Shown in pieces: positions 28,057 to 37,278 of a DNA stretch of 64,000 nt. The position numbers and the translations under genes were made by a program. The notes beneath the pieces are model-generated. The model was not told the origin of the DNA and ran no database searches. It saw only the letters and a list, made by a program, of their open reading frames with translations. The stretch is from Clostridiales bacterium (GTDB taxonomy: Bacteria > Bacillota > Clostridia > Oscillospirales > Acutalibacteraceae). Location: assembly GCA_012840445.1 (NCBI GenBank), contig DULI01000007.1:124001-188000 (forward strand), written 5' to 3'. How positions within the stretch are numbered: position 1 is the first letter of the stretch; each line of letters opens with the position of its first letter.

Positions 28057-31000
28057 ATGAAAAACCGTTTTATTTGTATTGTAATGGTCTTTGTGTTGTT
28101 ATTGTCGCTTGTACCGCTGAAGTGTTTTACTGCATTTGCCGAAACACCCGACAGCAGCAGTTTGCAGCAGGCGGAAGTACAGCAGGAGATTTACGAGGCA
28201 GAGGACGCACAGATTTCTGGGGCATCCACTGCAACAAGTCTTGATGATTACAGCGGCAAAGGTTATGTAGACAATATGAAAAGGAATTCTTCGGTAACTT
28301 TTAAGGTAGATGTATTCGAGGCCGGAGACTATGGAGTAAGGCTTCGGTATTCCAACGGTTCCGGTTCCAGCAAAACTATAAATGTATATGCAAACGGCAA
28401 ATTAATCCGCACCACAACGCTTCCGCAAACAATCAACTGGAATACCTGGGACGAACACCTCGACAACATACCGTTAAATCAAGGAGAAAACACCATAACC
28501 TACAAAATTGATTCAACTAATACTGCCGAGGATGTAAAGCTCGACAGAATTTCTATGTCCCGGATTTACGAAGCCGAAAAAGGGCAGTTGCTTAACGGCA
28601 TTACCGTTATGACCGACCATATTGGCTATTCGGGCACCGGATTTGCGGCAGGCTTTACTTCCGGCGGGCATGGAGTCCAGTTTGAAGTAAATGCCCAAAA
28701 CGAGGGCGAGCACTCGCTCATCCTTAGGTATTCCGTGGGGCACACAAACTATTCAAGGTCCCTGTCGGTCTACGTCAATGGCCAGAGAACAAGAGTCTCC
28801 CTTAATCCTTTGAGAAGCTGGGACACTTGGGCAGACCACCAGGTAACAGTTTATCTTAACAAGGGCGCCAACACAATAATTGTAAAACGGGATTCCGGAG
28901 ACAACGGCGAAGTCAACCTCGATTATATTACAGTAAAACCATGCAACTGGACCTATGTAGGCGCTATCAAGTCCGTCCAGGGAGACAACACAAGCCAGCT
29001 TACCTTTGACTGCGGCAATGCTATTGTGCAGATAACTTCCATAGCTCCAAACATGGTCAAGGTCTGGTGCGAGCCGTCTGGCAGGTTTGACCGAAAATAT
29101 GACTCTTTCGCAGTTGTTAACGAAAACATAAATCCGCAGAAATTAAAAATAACAGACAAAGGCTCGTATTATCAGTTTGCCACCGGCAACATGGTGGTTA
29201 GGATTAACAAAAACCCCTTTAAGATTACATATCTGGACAACAAGGGAAATATTTTAATGGAAAACGACAGTAAAAGCATGGGATGGTCCACCGACGGCGA
29301 GCTTACTGTGAACAATAAGCTCCAGCCAGATGAGCAATTCTGGGGGCTTGGCGAGAAGAAGTCAGCATTTAACCGCCGCGGTTTCGAACTCGTTATGTGG
29401 AGCTGCGATGCATACGGCGCCGACCCTAACGACTCTGTGCCTGCCGAATGGGAAAACGGCCGCTGGTATATGGCTAACCCCTATTTTGTAAGCTCAAAGG
29501 GATATTCAATCTATTTTGACAATACCAGCCGCACGGTATTTGACCTTGGAAAAGGCGACCCCAACAAGTTCTCCTTTGGCTCCTACAATCCCAACCCCGG
29601 AGGTGAGCTAATATACTACTTTACATACGGTCCATCAATCAAACAGATTACGAAAACCTTTACTGATTTGGTCGGCAAGTCCTTTTTTGCCCCAATATGG
29701 GCGTACGGCAACATGCAAAGCCACTGGGGCTATAAACAGTCGGATATTATAAATATAGCACAGACTTACAGGCAAAAGCAGATACCCCTTGATGTAATCA
29801 TGGCCGATATCGACTGGTATGAGTATTTGTGTTCCCCAAGCCAGTGGAACAGGCAAAACTTCCCCAATCCTGATGCAATGATAAATACCCTTAATAATCT
29901 TCATGTAAAACTTGGCCTCATTAACGACCCCAACATTACCAACAGGAATAATAATGCCGATTTTGCATATGGGAACGCAAACGGTTACTTTGTAAGAAAC
30001 CACAGCGGCAAAACCAAGCTCGTGGATTGGCCGTGGGGTGACGCATCCGGTCTTACCGACTTTTTCAACCCAGCAGCCCAGCAATGGTGGGGTAGCCTTA
30101 TGGACCATCTTATCGAGGATGGAATTGTAACGTATTGGATGGACATGAACGAACCCTCCAACTATCACACCGACTGGCTGTTCTGGAACAAGGACGGTAA
30201 AGCATATGGCACGCTCAGCGAGCTTAAAAATGCCTATGCGATTAAACATAATGAGACCTTGTTTAACAAACTCACCGAAAACGGTAAACGTCCCTTCCTT
30301 ATGACCCGTTCCGGCTTTACAGGAACCCAGCGCTATGCTTCCCCCTGGACGGGCGACATTCACTGCAGCTACTATTCCATGTACGAGCAGATAAATATGG
30401 GTACTAGCCTGTCTATTTCGGGATATAATTACTGGGGTTTTGACATTGGCGGTTTCTTTGGCGGCAATATGACCAACGACCAATTCAAGCGCTGGATTGA
30501 GTCGGCCACATTTACCCCTGTACACCGCTTCCACTACATTTTAGGAGGCGGCGCAAAAGAGCCCTGGAATTTCGATTCTGAAGATGTGGCAAGGAAATAT
30601 ATTAGCCTACGTTATCGTTTGATTCCATATATGTATTCCCTCACAGCCGATAACATTATAGGAATAGGCATTGAAGAGGGCTACGGCGCGGGAGGCACAG
30701 GAATTCCGCTGGTGCGCCCGATGGTAATGGAATATCCCGATGATAAAGAAACATGGAATATGGACACGCAGTTTATGAGCGGCCCCTTCTTCTTAGTCGC
30801 TCCTGTCTGCGACGAAACCTATTCCAAACGGATTTACCTGCCGGAAGGCTACTGGTATGATTACAATAACAGCAAGGTAATATACAGTGGAAAAAGATAT
30901 ATCAACTACGACGCGCCCGTTGACATATTGCCGGTCTTGGTAAAAGAGGGCGCAATTATTCCGATGATGCCCGCAATGCAGTATGTTGGCGAAAAGCCAA

Positions 31001-33078
31001 TTGATGTATTGACACTCGATATTTATCCTCATGTAAACAACGGAAATTCCCAATTTGTATTATATGAGGACGACGGCGAAACCGAAAACTATAAAGAGGG
31101 CCTCTACACTACTACCAAATACACCTTGAGAACCATTACTTCAGGCGGCAGAAAGACCCTTACTTTCAATATTGGCGAGCGCTCGGGCAAATATAACGAT
31201 ATTGATAACCGCGACTATTTAATGCAGTTCCACGCCGCCTTTGAAAATCTCAAGGTCACAAACGGCGGTCAGGAGATGCGCCAGTACAACTCGCTTGAGG
31301 AGTTGAATGCCGCCGAATCGGGCTATTTCGCAGATAAACTTAACAAAATTGTTTATGTCAAAATATACGATAATGCCAAAGCCACAGTAATCGAACTTAG
31401 CGGCACACCCATTGGAAATTATGCTATATTCGAGGCTGAGGATGCCACTTTATCTGGCAACGCGCAAATAAAAACCGATAAATCGGGATACTCTGCAGAT
31501 GGATATATCGGTAATTTAAGTTCAACAGGCGACGGCATCAGTCTTACTATTAAAGATATCCCTGAAGACGGAGAATATGCCCTTACAGTCCGTTATTCAA
31601 ACGAAACCCAGCAAACCAAACATTTGACTCTTGCATATAACTCAAATGAAACCAGGCTTAATTTTACCCCCACAGTCTCTTGGGACAGCCTTTATACCGT
31701 TGTTCCATTAAAACAGGGCAATAATCAGATTAAACTTAGTGTCAAAAGCGGGGATTCGGGCGGTATACTGCTCGACTTTATCTGGGTTGATTTGATTCCG
31801 CTCAGCGTGCCCGAAATTACCGAAAAAAGGCTATATGTTAACAGTGCAGAAGTTTTAGGCAATGCAAAAATTGAATACAAAGAGGCTACCCCGTCCGGAT
31901 TTGGATATGCAACCAATATATCCTCCACCGGTGACGGCATAAGGTTTAAAGGTGTGCATGTGCTGGCTGACGGCAATTATGCAATAAAAATCAGATATGC
32001 CAATTCCCATCAGGAAGGGCGGCTGTTACGGGTTTACGCAAACAACGAGCAAAGCAAGGCGGTTAATGTGGTGTTGCCGAGAATGACCAGCTGGAGCAAC
32101 TGGGATGAAGTGATAGTCAACCTGCCGCTAAAAGCAGGTGACAACACCATAACCATTGATTTTGGCCAAAGCAGCGCAACCGGCAGCGTCTATATCGAGA
32201 GCATCAGCCACACTGTAACACCGATGACTATGACACAAATCACCCTTAACAACGGCGGGTTTGAAAAAGGTTCGCTTGAAGGCTGGAATGTAACCTCCAT
32301 TTCCGGTGGAACCGGAAGAGGCGTAGACCAGCAGGATGCATATGCAGGGTACTACAAGTTCTACTACTATTCTACCGCCTCAAGGCAGCGCCTTAATCAG
32401 ACCGTCACCGGTTTACAAAACGGCAGGTATATGGTAAGTGCTTGGATAAAACTTTCGGTAAACCGTCCGAATGTTGCAAGAATCGAGCTTAGCCAGTTCG
32501 ACGGCGACGCGGTTAAATACCTGGATATCCCCTTTAACGGCAGCTATCAGAAATTTGTCTGCTATGCAGATGTAAAAGACGGGAAAATCGATATTGCTTT
32601 CTACATGGATGCCCCGGATTGGTGCTCCTTCCAGATAGACGAAGTACAGTTGTGGAGAATCAATACTCCCGAACAGGTTGATTACAAAGCACATTTGCAA
32701 TCTGTAATCAAGGAATACGAAAGTATCGAAGACGAGGGGTTCACATCAGCAAGCTGGCACAACCTTAAAACCATGTTAAGCCTCGGTCAAAAGGTTCTAA
32801 ACGATAATGAGGCTTCCGCTGGAAAGGTGTACGGCGTTTTAAACAAGCTTGCCGATGCCAAAGATTCCCTGACAAAAGCTCCGCAAATACTAAAAGGCGA
32901 CCTTAATAACGACGGAAAACTTACGGTTGTGGATATTGTCGCGATGCGGGGCATAATAATGTCCGAGCAAGGGCCATCTGCAGAACAGTTGGAAATCGGC
33001 GACCTTAACAGCGACGGCACTCTTACGGTTGTGGATATTATAGCGCTTAGAAACATTATTATGAACCAAACCGAGTAG
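28057..33078 (+). CDS. Secreted GH31 glycosidase with four CBM35-like domains and a dockerin
   Basis: This 1,673-aa exported enzyme has a signal peptide (about 1-28, ..FTAFA). Two CBM35/CBM6-like domains (45-167, 169-295; YEAEDAQ and YEAEKGQ) precede a GH31 unit (about 298-1118) with nucleophile D696 in YWMDMNEPS and likely acid/base D767 in PWTGDIHC. Two more CBM35-like domains (1124-1248, 1255-1388), a CBM4/9-like domain starting NNGGFEKGSLEGW (1395-1535), a helical linker and a dockerin follow; the dockerin loops are DLNNDGKLTVVD and DLNSDGTLTVVD. GH31 covers alpha-glucosidase, alpha-xylosidase and related activities; which one applies cannot be read directly. Start ATG behind AAAGGAGG. 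Confidence 0.93.
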   Translation: MKNRFICIVMVFVLLLSLVPLKCFTAFAETPDSSSLQQAEVQQEIYEAEDAQISGASTATSLDDYSGKGYVDNMKRNSSVTFKVDVFEAGDYGVRLRYSNGSGSSKTINVYANGKLIRTTTLPQTINWNTWDEHLDNIPLNQGENTITYKIDSTNTAEDVKLDRISMSRIYEAEKGQLLNGITVMTDHIGYSGTGFAAGFTSGGHGVQFEVNAQNEGEHSLILRYSVGHTNYSRSLSVYVNGQRTRVSLNPLRSWDTWADHQVTVYLNKGANTIIVKRDSGDNGEVNLDYITVKPCNWTYVGAIKSVQGDNTSQLTFDCGNAIVQITSIAPNMVKVWCEPSGRFDRKYDSFAVVNENINPQKLKITDKGSYYQFATGNMVVRINKNPFKITYLDNKGNILMENDSKSMGWSTDGELTVNNKLQPDEQFWGLGEKKSAFNRRGFELVMWSCDAYGADPNDSVPAEWENGRWYMANPYFVSSKGYSIYFDNTSRTVFDLGKGDPNKFSFGSYNPNPGGELIYYFTYGPSIKQITKTFTDLVGKSFFAPIWAYGNMQSHWGYKQSDIINIAQTYRQKQIPLDVIMADIDWYEYLCSPSQWNRQNFPNPDAMINTLNNLHVKLGLINDPNITNRNNNADFAYGNANGYFVRNHSGKTKLVDWPWGDASGLTDFFNPAAQQWWGSLMDHLIEDGIVTYWMDMNEPSNYHTDWLFWNKDGKAYGTLSELKNAYAIKHNETLFNKLTENGKRPFLMTRSGFTGTQRYASPWTGDIHCSYYSMYEQINMGTSLSISGYNYWGFDIGGFFGGNMTNDQFKRWIESATFTPVHRFHYILGGGAKEPWNFDSEDVARKYISLRYRLIPYMYSLTADNIIGIGIEEGYGAGGTGIPLVRPMVMEYPDDKETWNMDTQFMSGPFFLVAPVCDETYSKRIYLPEGYWYDYNNSKVIYSGKRYINYDAPVDILPVLVKEGAIIPMMPAMQYVGEKPIDVLTLDIYPHVNNGNSQFVLYEDDGETENYKEGLYTTTKYTLRTITSGGRKTLTFNIGERSGKYNDIDNRDYLMQFHAAFENLKVTNGGQEMRQYNSLEELNAAESGYFADKLNKIVYVKIYDNAKATVIELSGTPIGNYAIFEAEDATLSGNAQIKTDKSGYSADGYIGNLSSTGDGISLTIKDIPEDGEYALTVRYSNETQQTKHLTLAYNSNETRLNFTPTVSWDSLYTVVPLKQGNNQIKLSVKSGDSGGILLDFIWVDLIPLSVPEITEKRLYVNSAEVLGNAKIEYKEATPSGFGYATNISSTGDGIRFKGVHVLADGNYAIKIRYANSHQEGRLLRVYANNEQSKAVNVVLPRMTSWSNWDEVIVNLPLKAGDNTITIDFGQSSATGSVYIESISHTVTPMTMTQITLNNGGFEKGSLEGWNVTSISGGTGRGVDQQDAYAGYYKFYYYSTASRQRLNQTVTGLQNGRYMVSAWIKLSVNRPNVARIELSQFDGDAVKYLDIPFNGSYQKFVCYADVKDGKIDIAFYMDAPDWCSFQIDEVQLWRINTPEQVDYKAHLQSVIKEYESIEDEGFTSASWHNLKTMLSLGQKVLNDNEASAGKVYGVLNKLADAKDSLTKAPQILKGDLNNDGKLTVVDIVAMRGIIMSEQGPSAEQLEIGDLNSDGTLTVVDIIALRNIIMNQTE

Positions 33079-33102
33079 TACCAAATACCTCCTTAAAAAT
33101 GC

Positions 33103-33132
33103 TAAAAGCCGGGGCTAATTCCCCGGCTTTTA
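33103..33132. terminator. Bidirectional terminator
   Basis: A 12-base stem (TAAAAGCCGGGG and CCCCGGCTTTTA, 6-base loop) lies between the convergent GH31 and yjbQ genes. Confidence 0.92.
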
Positions 33133-33136
33133 ACAT

Positions 33137-33553
33137 TTATTCGCCAACTACTTTTATTAGCAGCCTTTTTTCACGTTTGCCGTCGAATTCATAATAAAAA
33201 ATTCGTTCCCATGTACCTAAATCCAGCCTGCCGTCAGTTATGGCGATTACCGATTCCCTTCCCATTATCGTGCGTTTTAAGTGTGCATCGGCATTGTCCT
33301 CAAACCCATTGTGCTTATACTGGCTGTATGGCTTTTCGGGCGCCAGTTTTTCCAGCCAAACCTCAAAATCTTGGTGCAGTCCGCTTTCGTCGTCGTTAAT
33401 AAAAACGCTGGCGGTTATATGCATTGGATTTACAAGCACCAGCCCTTCTTTTACACCGCTTTCGGTTACCGCCTGCTGCACCTGTGATGTGATATTTACA
33501 ATTCCCCTTCTTGTTGGCAGGTTAAATTTCAAGACCTTCCTGTAAGATTTCAT
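33137..33553 (-). CDS. yjbQ: YjbQ/UPF0047 family protein
   Basis: This 138-aa protein of the YjbQ family is sometimes annotated secondary thiamine-phosphate synthase; its true role is uncertain. Typical motifs are [27 protein letters not shown] and, at the C-terminus, [24 protein letters not shown] at 33553 is preceded by AAAGGAGG. It has its own strong promoter and is divergent from the HAD gene. Confidence 0.92.
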   Translation of the reverse strand: MKSYRKVLKFNLPTRRGIVNITSQVQQAVTESGVKEGLVLVNPMHITASVFINDDESGLHQDFEVWLEKLAPEKPYSQYKHNGFEDNADAHLKRTIMGRESVIAITDGRLDLGTWERIFYYEFDGKREKRLLIKVVGE

Positions 33554-33578
33554 AAGTTATTACCTCCTTTGATTTTAT

Positions 33579-33652
33579 ATTTTAGGCGAAAGGGTAAAAT
33601 GTGTCAATTGACACCATATTAATTTGACTAAGAATACAAAGTGTTATATGAT
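33579..33652. promoter_or_regulatory. Divergent yjbQ/HAD promoters sharing a palindrome
   Basis: On the minus strand TTGACA (33607-33602), 17 bases, TAAAAT (33584-33579) serves yjbQ. On the plus strand TTGACT (33624-33629), 17 bases, TATGAT (33647-33652) serves the HAD gene. The yjbQ -35 box lies inside a perfect 14-base palindrome, GTGTCAATTGACAC (33601-33614), which could be an operator. Confidence 0.65.
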
Positions 33653-33685
33653 GGATATGGCAACTAATAGTGAAAGGACAATTTT

Positions 33686-34447
33686 ATGAAAGTATTGGCT
33701 ACCGATTACGACGGGACCCTAAGGCGAGGCGAATTTATTACCATTGAAGATAAAGCTGCAATAAATAAATGGAGGCTGGCCGGAAACCTGTTTGGAATAA
33801 TCACCGGTAGGGGATATCCTTCAATTATGGAAGAAATCAGCACCCAAAAAGTAGAATGCGATTTTTTAATTTGCAATAACGGCTGTGTAATAAAAGACAA
33901 AAGCTCGGATATAAATGAACAGTTTACCGCAGATGGGGCGGTGCTTACAGACCTTGTAAATTTAATTATCGAACACGGCGGCCGCCATGCGGCCATTTCC
34001 AAAGACGACCAGCGCATACTCGTCGATATTGGCATGCCTTCACATATAAAACCGTACGAAATTTGGATTAATCTTAATGAAGTCAAAGATTTTGATTATT
34101 TCAGCCAATTGGACACGGTTTTTGGAAAAGAAGATTTGGCTAAAAAGTTTGCCGATATGATAAACAGCCAGTTTGGCGAATATGTAACAGCCCACCAGAA
34201 CGGTATATGCGTAGACATGGTGCCGGCAGGATGGAGCAAGCCAGCGGGGCTTTTGCACTATCTGAAACTAAAAAATATTTCAAAATCAAACGCTATAACC
34301 GTTGGCGACAATCTGAACGACATCGGCATGATCGTGGAATTCGGCGGATATGCGGTTGCAAACGCCAATCCCGCCGTTTTACCCTTTGCCCAAAGAATAT
34401 TTGCAAATATTGCAGAAATAGTCGAGTATCATTTAAAAGGTTTATAG
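33686..34447 (+). CDS. HAD-superfamily phosphatase, Cof type
   Basis: This 253-aa cytosolic HAD hydrolase has motif I DYDGTL at residues 7-12, motif II in IITGRGY, a Cof-type cap and motif III/IV VGDNLNDIGM. Such enzymes dephosphorylate sugar phosphates or flavin/pyridoxal phosphates; the substrate cannot be predicted. It lies upstream of purA but a separate promoter precedes purA, so any link to purine synthesis is unproven. Confidence 0.9.
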   Translation: MKVLATDYDGTLRRGEFITIEDKAAINKWRLAGNLFGIITGRGYPSIMEEISTQKVECDFLICNNGCVIKDKSSDINEQFTADGAVLTDLVNLIIEHGGRHAAISKDDQRILVDIGMPSHIKPYEIWINLNEVKDFDYFSQLDTVFGKEDLAKKFADMINSQFGEYVTAHQNGICVDMVPAGWSKPAGLLHYLKLKNISKSNAITVGDNLNDIGMIVEFGGYAVANANPAVLPFAQRIFANIAEIVEYHLKGL

Positions 34448-34461
34448 AAAGTTTAAATTAA

Positions 34462-34490
34462 TTGAATAAAAGGTATAAAATGTGTATAAT
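34462..34490 (+). promoter_or_regulatory. purA-purF-yhaM promoter
   Basis: TTGAAT (34462-34467), 17-base spacer, TATAAT (34485-34490), 44 bases before purA. The leader is too short for a purine riboswitch, and I see no PurBox-like pair. Confidence 0.7.
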
Positions 34491-34534
34491 TATTTTGTGT
34501 TTTTAAAATACGGCAGAATGGAAGGTACATATTA

Positions 34535-35809
34535 ATGATCAAAGCAATCGTTGGCGCTAATTGGGGAGATGAAGGCAAAGGCAAAATAACCGATATGCTT
34601 GCAACCGAATCAGATGTGGTTGTCCGCTTTCAGGGTGGTGCCAATGCCGGCCACACAATTAAGAACCACTACGGCAAATTTGCACTGCACATGCTCCCTT
34701 CAGGTGTGTTTAATCCAAACGTGACCAATGTAATAGCAAACGGCGTAGCATTAAATATTCCTTCATTGCTAAACGAGCTCGACTATTTAATCAAGGCCGG
34801 CGTGCCAAAGCCAAAACTGCTGGTGTCTTCGCGTGCACAGATAGTTATGCCCTATCATATACTTTTTGACAAATACGAGGAAGAACGACTTGGCAAAAAG
34901 AGTTTTGGTTCTACTAAATCCGGCATTGCACCTTTTTATTCCGATAAATATGCCAAGATAGGTTTCCAGGTCTGCGAACTCTTTGACGAGAAAAAACTTA
35001 AAGAAAAGATATATGCAGTTTTAGAGGTTAAAAATCTGCTGTTAAAGGAACTTTACCATAAACCCGAATTATCCGGAGGCCAGCTTTATGAAGAGCTAAT
35101 CAATTGGCGTGACGGAATTAAGGAATATGTTGCCGACACCCAATCGTTCCTACATGAATCATATAAATCGGATAAAACCATTCTTTTGGAAGGCCAGCTT
35201 GGAGCCTTAAAGGATCCCGACCACGGTATTTACCCGATGGTGACCTCGTCCTCTACCCTTGCGGGATACGCCGCGGTAGGCGCCGGAGTGCCTCCCTATG
35301 CCATAAGCGAAGTAATTACGGTTGTAAAAGCTTATTCCAGCGCAGTCGGCGCCGGAGCCTTTGTAAGCGAAATATTTGGTGAAGAAGCCGAAATGTTGCG
35401 CCAAAGAGGCGGTGATAACGGTGAATACGGCGCCACTACCGGCCGCCCCCGCAGGATGGGCTGGTTTGATGTGGTGGCTACCCGCTATGGCTGCCAGCTC
35501 CAGGGCACTACAAAGGTGGCCTTTACGGTGGTGGACGCCCTTGGCTACCTTGATGAAATTCCCGTTTGTGTAGCATATGAAATCGACGGGAAAGTAACTA
35601 ATCAGTTCCCTGTAACCCCAGATCTTGAAAGGGCTAAACCTGTGTTAAAGGTGCTTCCCGGCTGGAAGTGCGATATAAGGGGCATTAGAAAATACAGCGA
35701 TCTGCCCGAAAACTGCCGCAAATATATTGAGTTTATAGAAGCTGAAATTGGATATCCGATTGCCTATGTTTCCAACGGCCCTGCCCGGGATGATATTATA
35801 ATCAGATAA
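34535..35809 (+). CDS. purA: Adenylosuccinate synthetase
   Basis: This 424-aa GTP-dependent enzyme joins IMP and aspartate to give adenylosuccinate, the first step to AMP. It shows the P-loop WGDEGKGK (10-17), GGANAGHT, LEGQLGALKDPDHG and GATTGRPRRMGWFD. Length is normal. purF follows 23 bases after its stop; the two steps belong to different parts of the purine pathway, so this pairing is less usual than the classic pur operon. Confidence 0.97.
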   Translation: MIKAIVGANWGDEGKGKITDMLATESDVVVRFQGGANAGHTIKNHYGKFALHMLPSGVFNPNVTNVIANGVALNIPSLLNELDYLIKAGVPKPKLLVSSRAQIVMPYHILFDKYEEERLGKKSFGSTKSGIAPFYSDKYAKIGFQVCELFDEKKLKEKIYAVLEVKNLLLKELYHKPELSGGQLYEELINWRDGIKEYVADTQSFLHESYKSDKTILLEGQLGALKDPDHGIYPMVTSSSTLAGYAAVGAGVPPYAISEVITVVKAYSSAVGAGAFVSEIFGEEAEMLRQRGGDNGEYGATTGRPRRMGWFDVVATRYGCQLQGTTKVAFTVVDALGYLDEIPVCVAYEIDGKVTNQFPVTPDLERAKPVLKVLPGWKCDIRGIRKYSDLPENCRKYIEFIEAEIGYPIAYVSNGPARDDIIIR

Positions 35810-35832
35810 TTTAATTTTAAGGGGAAGAATGT

Positions 35833-37278
35833 ATGATTGGTAGCATTCATGAAGAATGTGGCGTGTTTGGAATTTGGGAGCCGAAAACTACAGATGTTGC
35901 AAAAACCGCATATCTTGCCTTGTATGCCCTACAGCACCGCGGCCAGCAAAGCTGCGGCATAGCTGTAAACGACGATGGGGTTTTCACGCATTACAGGGAT
36001 ATCGGGCTGGTACCCGAGATATTCACACAGGAAAGGCTTGAAAAACTGGGCAAAGGAAATATTGCCATTGGCCATGTGCAATACTCCAAAAAAAGCCTAA
36101 TCAACAGAGCCAACGCCCAGCCGTTGCATATCCGCCACATTAAAGGAAACATGGCTTTGGCACACAACGGCAGCCTTACAAATGCTGCCGAGCTTCGCCA
36201 GAAGTATGAATTAAAAGGCGCCATATTCCATGGCACCAGCGATACAGAAGTTATAGCCTATTCCATTACGAACGCAAGGCTAACAACCCCGTCTATTGAA
36301 AAAGCGGTGGAAAAAGCAATGTATGAACTTAAGGGCGCCTATTCCTGCGTGCTTATGTCGGCAACCAAATTAATCGGCATGCGCGACCCGGTGGGTATTC
36401 GTCCACTTTGTATCGGAAAAACCAGTGACGGCGCTTATGTTTTAGCTTCTGAAAGCTGCGCTCTTGATATAATTAATGCAAAATTAGTCCGCGATGTCCG
36501 CCCCGGCGAAATTGTGGTAATAAATGACGGTAAGCTTACATCGATTACAACCCATTGCAAAGGCAGCGGCAAGATATGTATTTTTGAATACATTTATTTT
36601 GCCCGTTCAGATAGCGATATCGAAGGGGTAAGCGTACATAAGGCAAGGCAAAAGGCCGGAGAACTGCTTGCAAAGCAGCACCCTGTTGATGCCGATATAG
36701 TTATAGGCGTGCCCAATTCAGGCCTTGACGCCGCTTTGGGTTATTCCAAAGCTTCGGGCATACCGTACGGTTTTGGGTTTATTAAAAACAGTTATATTGG
36801 AAGAAGTTTTATTCAGCCCTCTCAATGCCAGCGCTCGGACGCTGTTAAAATCAAAATAAACGTAATTAAGTCAACCGTCTCCGGAAAGCGGGTAGTTATG
36901 ATTGACGACTCAATAGTGCGCGGCACCACCTGTGCACGTATTGTCAACCTGTTAAGGGAGGCTGGGGCCAAAGAGGTACACATGCGCGTATCTTCCCCGC
37001 CCTTTATATATCCTTGCTACTTTGGGACTGATATTGACAGCAAAGACAAACTGATTGCCTGCAGGCTTGATTCGGTTGACAGCATTGCCAAAGAAATTGG
37101 CGTGGACTCGCTAGGGTATTTGAACGTTGACAGCCTTTATAAGATTATGGAGGGCGCAAACTGTGGCTTTTGTGATGGGTGCTTCTCCGGCAATTATCCC
37201 ATCGAAATCCCAAAAAATCAGGCAGTAAACCGTTTTGAAACCAAAATACACGAAAATGAATCACATGAGAGGACTTAA
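35833..37278 (+). CDS. purF: Amidophosphoribosyltransferase
   Basis: This 481-aa enzyme catalyses the committed step of purine synthesis, PRPP plus glutamine to phosphoribosylamine. The N-terminal nucleophile is Cys9 (EECGVFGIW), so a short propeptide must be removed. The PRPP motif is VMIDDSIVRGTT. C-terminal cysteines (CGFCDGCF, plus upstream Cys residues) indicate the Fe4S4-type enzyme seen in Bacillus and Clostridia. Its stop codon overlaps the first yhaM ATG by one base. Confidence 0.97.
   Translation: MIGSIHEECGVFGIWEPKTTDVAKTAYLALYALQHRGQQSCGIAVNDDGVFTHYRDIGLVPEIFTQERLEKLGKGNIAIGHVQYSKKSLINRANAQPLHIRHIKGNMALAHNGSLTNAAELRQKYELKGAIFHGTSDTEVIAYSITNARLTTPSIEKAVEKAMYELKGAYSCVLMSATKLIGMRDPVGIRPLCIGKTSDGAYVLASESCALDIINAKLVRDVRPGEIVVINDGKLTSITTHCKGSGKICIFEYIYFARSDSDIEGVSVHKARQKAGELLAKQHPVDADIVIGVPNSGLDAALGYSKASGIPYGFGFIKNSYIGRSFIQPSQCQRSDAVKIKINVIKSTVSGKRVVMIDDSIVRGTTCARIVNLLREAGAKEVHMRVSSPPFIYPCYFGTDIDSKDKLIACRLDSVDSIAKEIGVDSLGYLNVDSLYKIMEGANCGFCDGCFSGNYPIEIPKNQAVNRFETKIHENESHERT

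Noticed and set aside
29635-30534. A 299-codon open frame antisense to the GH31 gene
   Set aside because: It is a shadow of the GH31 coding frame; no signal, family motif or ribosome site.
34448-34534. Purine riboswitch upstream of purA
   Set aside because: The leader after the promoter is under 50 bases, too short for the aptamer.
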